Assembly: GCF_004791585.1 (NCBI RefSeq)
Contig: NZ_SRUU01000027.1
Coordinates: 30,261 to 94,260 of the forward strand
DNA from: Mesorhizobium sp. M1C.F.Ca.ET.210.01.1.1
GTDB taxonomy: Bacteria; Pseudomonadota; Alphaproteobacteria; Rhizobiales; Rhizobiaceae
DNA: 64,000 nucleotides
Direction of reading: 5' to 3'
The number at the start of each line of letters is the position of its first letter. Positions within the stretch are counted from its first letter, which is position 1. The position numbers and the translations under genes are program-made. The notes under the pieces are model-generated. The model did no database searches. It saw only the letters and a program-made list of their open reading frames with translations, and had not been told where the DNA came from. Of this stretch, positions 1 through 7,995 are shown one piece after another.

Positions 1-23
1 CCATTCGGTATTGCCATCGGCCA

Positions 24-2030
24 TTACGAACCCTTTCCGGCGCCGGCCTTCGTCACTCGGCGCTCGATCATAAAATTCACGCTGCGGCCGGGCAGCGGCC
101 GCGCAAGATCGACCGGCTGCGTTTCGCTCGCTGGGCGCCACTCAAATCCATCTCGCGCGTACAAGGTGAAGACGCATTGGCGGCGGTCGCCATTGACGAT
201 GACGGCCAGGCGGCCGCCGCCGCTATCGCCGAGCAGCATGACGAGGCGATGTCGACCGGGATCGTTCCAGTCGGACTCACCGAGCGGCGCGCCCGTCTCC
301 GTCAGCCAGGTAACGTCCGGGATGGCTGAAGCATCGGACGGCTCCCCGGTCAGGAAATGGGTGTCCGACAGCGCCGGGAAGGCGCGGCGCATCGCGGAGA
401 GAGCCAAAGTGTATCGCTCGAGCGCCTCATCTCGGTCGGCCCAATCGAGCCAGGTGATGGCGTTGTCCTGCGCATAGGCGTTGTTGTTGCCCTGCTGCGT
501 TCTGCCGAACTCGTCGCCGGCGGTCAGCATGATGGTGCCGCGCGAGGCAAAGAGCGTCGCAAGCAGCGCGCGCTGGTCGTCGAATCGGGCCTCGCCGATC
601 TGGGCGTCGTCCGTCTCGCCCTCGACGCCATTGTTCCACGATAGATTGTCGTTGTGGCCGTCGCGGTTCTGCTCGCCATTGCCTGCGTTGTGCTTTTTCT
701 CGTAGGCGACGAGATCGGCCAGCGTCATGCCGTCATGCGCGGCGATGAAGTTGACGCTGCGGCTCACCGTCTGGCCTTCCCTGCCGAACACGTCGGACGA
801 GCCGGCCAGCCGCGTGGCCAAAGCGCCGATCACGCCCGCGTCGCCGCGCCAGAAGCGCCGGACATCGTCGCGGTAGCGGTCGTTCCATTCAAGATATGGC
901 GAGCGGAAATTGCCGAGCTGGTAGCCGTTCGGACCGATGTCCCAGGGCTCTGCGATCAGCACCCGGTCGCAGAGCACGGGATCGCCGGCGATGGCTTCGA
1001 GCAGCGGCGCATTCGCGTCGAACGTCCCATCGACCCGGCCGAGCACCGGCGCCAGGTCGAAGCGGAAACCGTCGACGCCGGCGAAACGCACGAAATGGCG
1101 GAGCGTGTCGAGCACCATTTCGCGCACGACCGGATGGTCGCAGGCGAGCGTGTTGCCGGTGCCGGTGTCGTTGGCAAGCCTGCCGCCCGGCAGATGGCGG
1201 TAATAGGCCTGCGCATCGAGACCGCGAAGCGACAGCGTCGGGCCGAGCCGGTCGCTTTCGCCGGTGTGGTTGAAGACGAGGTCGAGGATGGTGCCGATGC
1301 CGGCCTTGCGCAGAGCCGCGACGGTGTCGCGCAATTCCACAAGGCCGCCGGGCGCCAGGCGCGGGTCGAGCGCCATGAAGGTGACGGGGTTGTAGCCCCA
1401 GGCGTTGGAGAGCCCCAGCGGCGGCAGATGCCGCTCGTCGATCGAGGCTGTGATCGGCATCAACTCGACGGCGGAAACGCCGAGGCGCTTGAGATGCTCG
1501 ATGATGGCCGGATGGGCGAGCGCCGCGACGGTGCCGCGGTGTGCTTCCGGCACGTCCGGGTGCAGCCTGGTGAAGGAGCGGACGTTGAACTCGTAGATCA
1601 GGCCGCCGGGCTGGAACAGTGGTGGCTTCGAAGGCAGCGGCTTGGGCAACGGACGTGCTATCGCCTTCGGCATCAATGGGGCGGTGTCGACACCTTCTTT
1701 GCGTTTAGCTGCAAGCCGCCAATGATATCGATACGGCCGGTCGATTTCGATGGCATAGGGATCGGTCAGCAGCTTGTCCGGATCGAACCAGAAGCCATGT
1801 TCGGGCGCATAGTCTCCATCGGCGCGAAAACCATAGCGCGTGCCAGCGGCAAAGCCGGGGGCGAACACCGCAAATACTCCCTCGCCTTCCGGCCTCAGTT
1901 CCAGCCGTTCGACCTCGCACGCGCCGGTGTCATCGAAGATAGAGACCCACGAGCGTCTCGACGACGATGACCACACCGCAAAGCGAATGCCTTCGCTGGT
2001 GACGATGGCGCCGAGTTGGCTCACGGGCAC
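24..2030 (-). CDS. glgX: Glycogen debranching enzyme (isoamylase-type, GH13)
   Basis: This enzyme hydrolyses alpha-1,6 branch points of phosphorylase-limited glycogen in the cytoplasm. An N-terminal CBM48-like region precedes a GH13 barrel. Visible family motifs are DGFRFDLAPVLGR with the nucleophile Asp, LIAEPWDIGPNGYQLGNF with the acid Glu, and FIAAHDGMTLADL with the third catalytic Asp. The reading frame stays open to 2183, but that extension is Cys/Pro rich and unlike the family. I chose the GTG at 2030 because AGGATGGGAG lies just upstream; this gives 668 residues, close to the usual GlgX length of about 660. It is the last gene of the minus-strand glycogen block, separated from pgm by the NT/HEPN pair, so it probably has its own promoter. 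Confidence 0.93.
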   Translation of the reverse strand: MPVSQLGAIVTSEGIRFAVWSSSSRRSWVSIFDDTGACEVERLELRPEGEGVFAVFAPGFAAGTRYGFRADGDYAPEHGFWFDPDKLLTDPYAIEIDRPYRYHWRLAAKRKEGVDTAPLMPKAIARPLPKPLPSKPPLFQPGGLIYEFNVRSFTRLHPDVPEAHRGTVAALAHPAIIEHLKRLGVSAVELMPITASIDERHLPPLGLSNAWGYNPVTFMALDPRLAPGGLVELRDTVAALRKAGIGTILDLVFNHTGESDRLGPTLSLRGLDAQAYYRHLPGGRLANDTGTGNTLACDHPVVREMVLDTLRHFVRFAGVDGFRFDLAPVLGRVDGTFDANAPLLEAIAGDPVLCDRVLIAEPWDIGPNGYQLGNFRSPYLEWNDRYRDDVRRFWRGDAGVIGALATRLAGSSDVFGREGQTVSRSVNFIAAHDGMTLADLVAYEKKHNAGNGEQNRDGHNDNLSWNNGVEGETDDAQIGEARFDDQRALLATLFASRGTIMLTAGDEFGRTQQGNNNAYAQDNAITWLDWADRDEALERYTLALSAMRRAFPALSDTHFLTGEPSDASAIPDVTWLTETGAPLGESDWNDPGRHRLVMLLGDSGGGRLAVIVNGDRRQCVFTLYARDGFEWRPASETQPVDLARPLPGRSVNFMIERRVTKAGAGKGS

Positions 2031-2208
2031 CTCCCATCCTTTCCTTCTCTCCTTGCCGGAGAAGCGGGATTGGCGTGCAGCGCCGAGACGGATGGGGGGT
2101 TTTGGAAGGAATGGGGCATCAGCGAGTTGAACGCAGGTCTTCGCAATTCGGTAGCAACCGCCGCCAACGCACTGCGAGGACAACAGAAAACAGGATTACC
2201 GGTCCTTC

Positions 2209-2625
2209 TCAAAGAGCGAGTTGCTGCTCGGCCCATGCGGCGAACTCTTCTAGGCGCTCCAATGCCTTTTCGGCATCATTTCGAGTCTTGGCCCTTGATC
2301 CGTACTGGACCTCGTCCTTCTGCTCCAGAAGTGCACGCAGGCTCGCTTCTTGCTTCGCAGGAAGAGCCTTACCCAGAGCCGCCCGCAAGAGCTTGACGAC
2401 GGCCTGGTGGTCGTCCTGGTTGACTTCGCCGCGGAACCTGGCCGTCAAGGCATCGGAATAGGCTATCGCACAGTTGATGACCGTCGACATGGAAGGGTTT
2501 CCGATGTCACCTGGATCAGCAACGAGGTTGCTGTTTCGCGCGTCTTTAAGGAACCCGCGGGCGATCACGAGTCTGCTGGTGACATAAGCAGCGTCTTTCG
2601 TTTTGGTGGATCTGACCCTAGCCAT
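2209..2625 (-). CDS. HEPN-like helical protein, partner of the upstream nucleotidyltransferase
   Basis: This 138-residue, mostly helical protein contains the stretches AIAYSDALTA, DDHQAVVKLLRAA and DEVQYGSRAKT, which resemble HEPN-fold proteins coded beside minimal nucleotidyltransferases. Its ATG overlaps the stop of the upstream nucleotidyltransferase gene by 8 bases, so the two are almost certainly translated as a coupled pair. In known MNT-HEPN modules the HEPN partner is an RNase toxin and the nucleotidyltransferase AMPylates it. Here I do not see the classic RX4-6H ribonuclease motif; the closest is an Arg and a His eight residues apart (RGEVNQDDH). The toxin role is therefore open. The family call is by eye. 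Confidence 0.6.
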   Translation of the reverse strand: MARVRSTKTKDAAYVTSRLVIARGFLKDARNSNLVADPGDIGNPSMSTVINCAIAYSDALTARFRGEVNQDDHQAVVKLLRAALGKALPAKQEASLRALLEQKDEVQYGSRAKTRNDAEKALERLEEFAAWAEQQLAL

Positions 2626-3271
2626 GCAGCGCCTCTTGGAACGATGCTGCGTCTTCGGGGCGGCTTCCAGCAAGGACGATCGCGTCCTGCTTGACGTTTT
2701 CCCACCATGGATCCTTGTCCCTCGCGAGGCGTCGGACATCATCGAAGTCGAGGCCGACGACGTTGGGGAGGAAGACCAGCCTCTCGGCCGGATCCCTGAG
2801 CGCTTCACGGAGGCCTTCCACCGCTTCAGCAAGATCATCCGCTCGGGCAATGAGGCCGATGTCGAGGTCGCTGTCTGGATCGTCATCCCCGCGAGCCGCG
2901 CTGCCATAGACGAAAAGACTGAAGACGGGTCTTTGCGCCGCACTTTGGCGCACAGCGTCCAGGATCGCCGCAAAACGGTTGCTTTCGGCTTTGAAGAGGG
3001 CCGCCAACGCAGGAGCGAGATAGTGGCTGTCATCAAAGCGGTACAGCCTCGAATGCCCCGATCCCGATGCGGCTACAATCCCCAGGGATTCGAGCGCGAG
3101 AAGTCCGAGCCGTACGCTTTCCCGAGATAGCCGGCTCCAGCGAACGATCTCCGAGGCCGCAAGCAGGCCACCATGCTCCACCAGCGTGCGGAGAACCCTA
3201 AGGTTCGAGTCGACGCCGAGCATGGCAGTAAGTGGCCTTCGTATCGCGCTTTCCCGTTCCGAACGAGCCAA
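2618..3271 (-). CDS. Winged-helix nucleotidyltransferase (MNT-type antitoxin-like)
   Basis: A 217-residue protein with an N-terminal winged-helix/MarR-like domain (about residues 15-75, including SEIVRWSRLSRESVRLGLLAL) joined to a minimal nucleotidyltransferase domain. The nucleotidyltransferase signature GSAARG followed by DSDLD (Gly113-Ser114, Asp125, Asp127) is intact. The start chosen is the TTG at 3271, because a perfect GGAGG lies 7 bases upstream. A TTG at 3295 and an ATG at 3223 are alternatives, but the latter would cut into the conserved RPLTAMLG stretch preceding the HTH. It is coupled to the HEPN-like gene. The HTH, together with the phased repeats over its promoter, suggests it represses its own operon (inference). 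The pair sits as an insertion between pgm and glgX. Confidence 0.78.
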   Translation of the reverse strand: MARSERESAIRRPLTAMLGVDSNLRVLRTLVEHGGLLAASEIVRWSRLSRESVRLGLLALESLGIVAASGSGHSRLYRFDDSHYLAPALAALFKAESNRFAAILDAVRQSAAQRPVFSLFVYGSAARGDDDPDSDLDIGLIARADDLAEAVEGLREALRDPAERLVFLPNVVGLDFDDVRRLARDKDPWWENVKQDAIVLAGSRPEDAASFQEALHG

Positions 3272-3281
3272 GAGCCAGCCT

Positions 3282-3330
3282 CCATATCTGGTCAATCGCC
3301 TTGATATCTAGCTAATTTAGCTTGATATCT
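3282..3330. repeat. Three phased ATATCT operator-like repeats
   Basis: Plus-strand ATATCT occurs at 3284-3289, 3304-3309 and 3325-3330, spaced 20 and 21 bases (two helical turns). The two distal copies extend to an identical CTTGATATCT (3300-3309 and 3321-3330). One covers the -10 box, the proximal one lies next to the ribosome binding site. This is the arrangement expected for an autoregulatory operator bound by the winged-helix protein. Confidence 0.55.
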
Positions 3331-3350
3331 GGGCATTTTGACGTTGTCAA
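3322..3350 (-). promoter_or_regulatory. Sigma70-type promoter of the NT/HEPN pair
   Basis: On the minus strand a perfect TTGACA (3350-3345) is followed after exactly 17 bases by TATCAA (3327-3322), a four-of-six match to the -10 box. The predicted transcript start near 3315 gives a leader of about 44 nt before the TTG start at 3271. One of the CTTGATATCT repeats lies on the -10 box. Confidence 0.6.
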
Positions 3351-3494
3351 TGATGGCGTGTCCCTTCGAAGTGCATCTGGTGTCGGTTGCTGCTGATTGC
3401 GCAGGTCTGTGCCAAGCTGGAGCACCCTTATCCGACCGAACTTCGCTCCGCCTTCTTCTCTCACAAGGGGAAGAAGTGGAGCACCCTGTTGCAC

Positions 3495-5123
3495 TCAAGT
3501 AATCACGCTCGGCTTGTTGCGGCCGGTGTGGCTCTTGATGCCGGCGATGTCGTCGGCGGCGGCGATGAGGTCGGCGAGCGCTTCCTGCGTGTCGAGATCG
3601 TGCCTGGTCTTATCCGGCTCGTAGCGCTCGATGTAGACGCGCAGCGTTGCGCCGGACGTGCCGGTGCCGGAGAGCCGGAAGACGACGCGCGAGCCGCCTT
3701 CGAACAGGATCCGGATGCCCTGGTTCTTGCTCACCGAGCCGTCGACCGGGTCGTGATAGGCGAAGTCGTCGGCGCTGGCGATCTTCATGCCGCGCACGCT
3801 GGTGCCGGGCAGCGAGCCGAGCTTGGCGCGCAGTTCATCGACCAGCTTGTTCGCCCGCTCGGTCTCGACCTCCTCGTAGTCGTGACGCGAATAGTAGTTG
3901 CGGCCGTAGGTTTCCCAGTGCCTGGTGACGATGTCCTTGCAGCTTTCGCCGCGCACGGCGAGGATGTTGAGCCACAAAAGCACGGCCCACAGCCCGTCCT
4001 TCTCGCGCACATGGTTGGAGCCGGTGCCGGCGCTTTCCTCGCCGCAGATCGTCGCCATGCCGGCGTCGAGCAGGTTGCCGAAGAACTTCCAGCCGGTCGG
4101 CGTCTCGTAAATGCCGATGCCGAGCTTTTCCGCCACGCGGTCGGCCGCGCCACTGGTCGGCATCGAGCGGGCGATGCCTTTCAGGCCTTCCTTATAGCCC
4201 GGCGCCAGATGCGCGTTGGCGGCAAGCATCGCCACCGAATCCGACGGGGTGACGAAGATGCCCTTGCCGATGATCAGGTTGCGGTCGCCGTCGCCATCGG
4301 AAGCGGCGCCGAAATCCGGCGCGTCCGGCCCCATCATCTCGTCATAGAGATGCTTGGCATGGACCAGGTTCGGATCGGGGTGATGGCCGCCGAAATCCGG
4401 CAGCGGCTTGAAGTTGCGGCAGGTGCCGTTGGGCGCGCCGAGCCGGCGCTCGAGGATTTCCTTGGCATAAGGGCCGGTCACCGCATGCATGGCGTCGAAG
4501 AGCATGCGGAAGCCATATTTGAAGTTGGCGCGGATGGCGTCGAAATCGAACAGGCTCTCCATCAGCTCGGCATAGTCTTTGACCGGGTCGAAGACCTCGA
4601 CAGTCATGCCGCCGGCTTTAACGGTGCCGATCGTGTCGATGTCGACGGCGCCGATGTCGGCGATCTTGAAGCTCGAGATCGTCTTGGTCTTTTCGAAGAT
4701 CGCGTCGGTGATCTTCTCCGGCGCCGGGCCGCCATTGCCGGCATTGTACTTGATGCCGAAGTCCTCATGCGGGCCGCCCGGATTGTGGCTGGCCGACAGG
4801 ATGATGCCGCCGAAGGTCTTGTATTTGCGGATGATGTTGGAGGCGGCAGGCGTCGACAGGATGCCGCCCTGCCCGACCATCACCTTGCCGAAGCCGTTGG
4901 CGGCGGCCATGGCGATCGCCTTTTGGATGACCTCGCGATTGTAGAAGCGCCCGTCGCCGCCGATCACCAGCGTCTTGCCCTCGAAACCCTCCAGCGCGTC
5001 GAAGATCGACTGGATGAAGTTCTCGGCATAGTGCTCCTGCTGGAAGACCGGCACCTTCTTGCGCAGGCCCGACGTGCCGGGTTTCTGGTCGTTATAGGGT
5101 TTGGTGGGGACGGTTTTGATCAT
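3495..5123 (-). CDS. pgm: Phosphoglucomutase (alpha-D-glucose-1-phosphate specific)
   Basis: It interconverts glucose-6-phosphate and glucose-1-phosphate, feeding GlgC for glycogen and UDP-glucose for surface glycans. The 542-residue length is typical of this class. The active-site serine loop SASHNPGG and the metal-binding loop DGDGDRN are present, as is the C-terminal phosphate-binding loop RLSGTGTSGATLRVY. The gene starts 3 bases after the glgA stop, so it is surely co-transcribed with glgA. In rhizobia pgm is typically embedded in the glg operon. Confidence 0.95.
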   Translation of the reverse strand: MIKTVPTKPYNDQKPGTSGLRKKVPVFQQEHYAENFIQSIFDALEGFEGKTLVIGGDGRFYNREVIQKAIAMAAANGFGKVMVGQGGILSTPAASNIIRKYKTFGGIILSASHNPGGPHEDFGIKYNAGNGGPAPEKITDAIFEKTKTISSFKIADIGAVDIDTIGTVKAGGMTVEVFDPVKDYAELMESLFDFDAIRANFKYGFRMLFDAMHAVTGPYAKEILERRLGAPNGTCRNFKPLPDFGGHHPDPNLVHAKHLYDEMMGPDAPDFGAASDGDGDRNLIIGKGIFVTPSDSVAMLAANAHLAPGYKEGLKGIARSMPTSGAADRVAEKLGIGIYETPTGWKFFGNLLDAGMATICGEESAGTGSNHVREKDGLWAVLLWLNILAVRGESCKDIVTRHWETYGRNYYSRHDYEEVETERANKLVDELRAKLGSLPGTSVRGMKIASADDFAYHDPVDGSVSKNQGIRILFEGGSRVVFRLSGTGTSGATLRVYIERYEPDKTRHDLDTQEALADLIAAADDIAGIKSHTGRNKPSVIT

Positions 5124-5126
5124 GCC

Positions 5127-6572
5127 TCAGGCAGCCCTTTTCGAAAGCAGCAAGCGATAGAGTTCGACATATTTCTCGGCGCTCTTGTCCCACGAGACAT
5201 CGGCCTTCATGCCCTGGCGCTGGATCGAGGCCCAGGCCTTGGGATTGGCATGAGCCTCGACCAACTGGCGGATGGCATGCAGCAGCGCGCCGCCATTGTT
5301 GGGCGCGAACTGGAAGCCGGTGGCAACCCCTGCCGAAAGCGCTGCCTCGTTGGCATCGATGATGGTGTCGGCAAGACCGCCGGTGCGGGCGACGATCGGC
5401 ACGCAGCCATAGCGCAGGCCGTAAAGCTGCGTCAGCCCGCAAGGCTCGAAGCGCGAGGGGATGACGATGGCGTCGCAGCCGCCTTGCATGACGTGCGAGA
5501 GGCCTTCATCATAGCCGATGACGACGCCGACACGGCCGCGGTGCCGCGCGGCGGCGGCGAGCAGCGAGCCTTCGAGGCCGGCATCGCCTGAACCCAGGAC
5601 CGCCAGCCGTGCCCCGCGCTGAACAACGCCGTCGACAACCGCGGCCAGTATGTCCATGCCCTTCTGCCAGGTCAGCCGGCTGACGACGCAAACGATCGGG
5701 CTGTCGTCGCTCTCGAGATTGAAGCGCTCCTCGACGGCTTTGCGGTTTTTGGCGCGCGCCGCAAGCGTGTCGGCCGAATAGTTGGCGACCAGATGCTTGT
5801 CGGTCGCCGGATTCCAGATGTCGACATCGATGCCGTTGACGATGCCGTAGAGGTCGGTGGCGCGCATGTTGATCAAGCCGTCGAGGCCCATGCCAAATTC
5901 CGGCGAGCGGATTTCCTGCGCATAGGTCGGGCTCACCGTGGTGATCGCCCAGGCGGCCTGCAGGCCCGCCTTGAGATAGCCGACGCCGCCATAATATTCG
6001 ACGCCGTCGAGCTGCATCGCCACGGCCGGCAGGCCGAGTTCGCCGAAGATACCGGCACCGAACTGGCCCTGGAAGGCAAGATTGTGCACGGTGATCAGCG
6101 ACGGCACGCCGACCGCCTTGCCGTAGCGCATATAGGCGAGCGTCATCGCCGACTGCCAGTCATGGGCGTGCACGATATCGGGCTGGTAGCCGGAGATCGC
6201 CCCTCCGGCGATGTCGCCGCCGACCTGGCTCAGCGCCGCGAAGCGCCGCCAGTTGTCGGGCCAGTCGGAGCCGGAGACGGTACCATAGGGGCCGCCCTGG
6301 CGGTCGAAGAGATGCGGCGCGTCGAGCACGAAAAGGTCGAGCTCGCCGATCTTGACGGCATGGATCGAAGCCTTGCCGCCCTGCAGCAGCGGATACTGGT
6401 AAACAGCCTTCTTTTTCTTGAAAGCCTCCATCACCACCGGATAGCCGGGAACCAGCGTGCGCATCGCCACGCCCTTGCCGGAAAGCGCGATCGGCAGCGC
6501 GCCTGTCACGTCGGCAAGCCCGCCGGTCTTGATCAGCGGGAAGATTTCGGGCGTGACCGACAGAACCTGCAT
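5127..6572 (-). CDS. glgA: Glycogen synthase (ADP-glucose, GT5)
   Basis: It transfers glucose from ADP-glucose to the non-reducing ends of alpha-1,4-glucan. The N-terminal KTGGLADV loop that binds ADP-glucose and the C-terminal RFEPCGLTQLYGLRYG motif with the conserved Glu are both present. I chose the ATG at 6572 (481 residues), which gives the canonical MQVLSVTPEIFPL start, rather than the GTG three codons upstream. It follows glgC in the same orientation, with a repeat-containing spacer of about 100 bases. Confidence 0.94.
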   Translation of the reverse strand: MQVLSVTPEIFPLIKTGGLADVTGALPIALSGKGVAMRTLVPGYPVVMEAFKKKKAVYQYPLLQGGKASIHAVKIGELDLFVLDAPHLFDRQGGPYGTVSGSDWPDNWRRFAALSQVGGDIAGGAISGYQPDIVHAHDWQSAMTLAYMRYGKAVGVPSLITVHNLAFQGQFGAGIFGELGLPAVAMQLDGVEYYGGVGYLKAGLQAAWAITTVSPTYAQEIRSPEFGMGLDGLINMRATDLYGIVNGIDVDIWNPATDKHLVANYSADTLAARAKNRKAVEERFNLESDDSPIVCVVSRLTWQKGMDILAAVVDGVVQRGARLAVLGSGDAGLEGSLLAAAARHRGRVGVVIGYDEGLSHVMQGGCDAIVIPSRFEPCGLTQLYGLRYGCVPIVARTGGLADTIIDANEAALSAGVATGFQFAPNNGGALLHAIRQLVEAHANPKAWASIQRQGMKADVSWDKSAEKYVELYRLLLSKRAA

Positions 6573-6597
6573 GCGTTCCACATTCCGATGTTAAAAT

Positions 6598-6691
6598 GAC
6601 AGCCTGGTGATCAAACTGACAACTTGCTGATCAACCCTATCAGGTTGACAGCTTGTTGATCGACCTGGTCAAGTCGACAACTTGTTAATCA
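6598..6691. repeat. Imperfect repeats derived from the 3' end of glgC
   Basis: A motif close to GACARCTTGYTGATC recurs on the plus strand at 6598, 6618, 6647 and 6676 (steps of 20, 29 and 29 bases). The last copy encodes the C-terminal INKLS of GlgC and the others follow its stop codon. They look like successive partial duplications of the gene end in the glgC-glgA spacer. Confidence 0.6.
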
Positions 6692-7934
6692 TGTCCTGCG
6701 TGATCAGGCAGATGCCCTTTTCCGAAACGCGGAAGCGCTTGGCGTCGAGCGCTGGGTCCTCGCCCACCACCAGTCCTTCCGGAATGTGCACGCCGTGGTC
6801 GATGACGACGCGCTTGAGGCGCGCGTTGCGGCCGACCTGGACGTCGGGCAACATCACCACCTCCTCGAGCTTGGAATAGGAGTTAATGCGCGCCCCGGTG
6901 AAGATCAGGCTGCGGCGCAGCGATGCGCCGGAGACGATGCAGTCCCCGGACACCAGAGAGGAGATCGCCTCGCCGCGGCGGCCGTCCTCGTCGTGCACGA
7001 ATTTTGCCGGCGGCTTCAATTCGGCATAGGTCCAGATCGGCCAGTCGCGGTCGTAGAGGTCGAGCTCGGGCGTGATGTCGGTCAGGTCGATATTGGCTTC
7101 CCAATAGGCGTCCACCGTTCCTACATCGCGCCAGTACGGCTCGGCCTCATGCGAAGAGCGCACGCAGGACTTGGCAAAGCGGTGGGCGATCGCCTTACCG
7201 TGCTGGACGATATAGGGGATGATATCCTTGCCGAAGTCGCGGCTGGAACCAGGTTCGGCGGCGTCGCGGCGCAGCTGCTCCATCAGGAACTTGGTCTTGA
7301 AGACATAGATGCCCATCGATGCCAGGGCGAACTCCGGCTTGTCGGGGATGCCGGGCGGATCGGCGGGTTTTTCGACGAAGGCGATGATGTTGTCCTTGCC
7401 ATCGACATGCATGACGCCGAAGCCGGTTGCCTCCATGCGCGGCACTTCGAGACAGCCGACGGTGACGTCGGCATTGGCGTCGACGTGCTGGCGTAGCATC
7501 AGCTCGTAGTCCATCTTGTAGATGTGGTCGCCGGCGAGGATCACCATGTATTCGGGGCCGTAGGCCTCGATGATGTCGATGTTCTGGTAGACGGCGTCCG
7601 CCGTGCCCTCGTACCACTGCGTTTCGGAGACGCGCTGCGAGGCCGGCAGGATGTCGAAGCTCTCGTTTCGCTCAGGCCTGAGGAAGTTCCAGCCGCGTTG
7701 CAGGTGGCGGATCAGCGAGTGCGCCTTGTACTGCGTGGCGACGCCAAGGCGGCGGATGCCGGAGTTCAACGCATTGGAGAGCGCAAAATCGATGATACGC
7801 GTCTTGCCGCCGAAATAGACCGCAGGCTTGGCGCGCCGGTCGGTCAGCTCCTTGAGGCGGCTGCCGCGGCCGCCGGCAAGCACATAGGCCATGGCATCAC
7901 GCGCCAGCGGCTGGGTTCTCTTGATATCTGCCAT
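6669..7934 (-). CDS. glgC: Glucose-1-phosphate adenylyltransferase
   Basis: It makes ADP-glucose from ATP and glucose-1-phosphate, the committed step of bacterial glycogen synthesis. The 421-residue protein begins MADIKRTQPLARDAMAYVLAGG. The nucleotide-binding loop GGRGSRLKELTDRRAKPA and the LAGDHIYKMDY motif are clear, followed by a C-terminal left-handed beta-helix region. The ATG at 7934 has a GGGAGGG ribosome binding site; the open frame to 8129 is a shadow of glgB. It lies 61 bases downstream of glgB. Confidence 0.95.
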   Translation of the reverse strand: MADIKRTQPLARDAMAYVLAGGRGSRLKELTDRRAKPAVYFGGKTRIIDFALSNALNSGIRRLGVATQYKAHSLIRHLQRGWNFLRPERNESFDILPASQRVSETQWYEGTADAVYQNIDIIEAYGPEYMVILAGDHIYKMDYELMLRQHVDANADVTVGCLEVPRMEATGFGVMHVDGKDNIIAFVEKPADPPGIPDKPEFALASMGIYVFKTKFLMEQLRRDAAEPGSSRDFGKDIIPYIVQHGKAIAHRFAKSCVRSSHEAEPYWRDVGTVDAYWEANIDLTDITPELDLYDRDWPIWTYAELKPPAKFVHDEDGRRGEAISSLVSGDCIVSGASLRRSLIFTGARINSYSKLEEVVMLPDVQVGRNARLKRVVIDHGVHIPEGLVVGEDPALDAKRFRVSEKGICLITQDMINKLST

Positions 7935-7995
7935 TGTTACCCTCCCAAGTAAGCTGCCCGGACCATTGCCTTGGCCAGATGAGATATCATCTGCT

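Noticed and set aside
654..1970. 438-residue plus-strand open frame inside glgX
   Set aside because: It is antisense to a clearly conserved enzyme, is Arg/Ala/Glu-rich and low in family-like motifs; typical shadow of a GC-rich gene.
3387..5591. 734-residue plus-strand open frame across pgm and glgA
   Set aside because: Antisense to two certain genes, with the repetitive acidic/Val-rich composition of a shadow frame and no recognisable domain.
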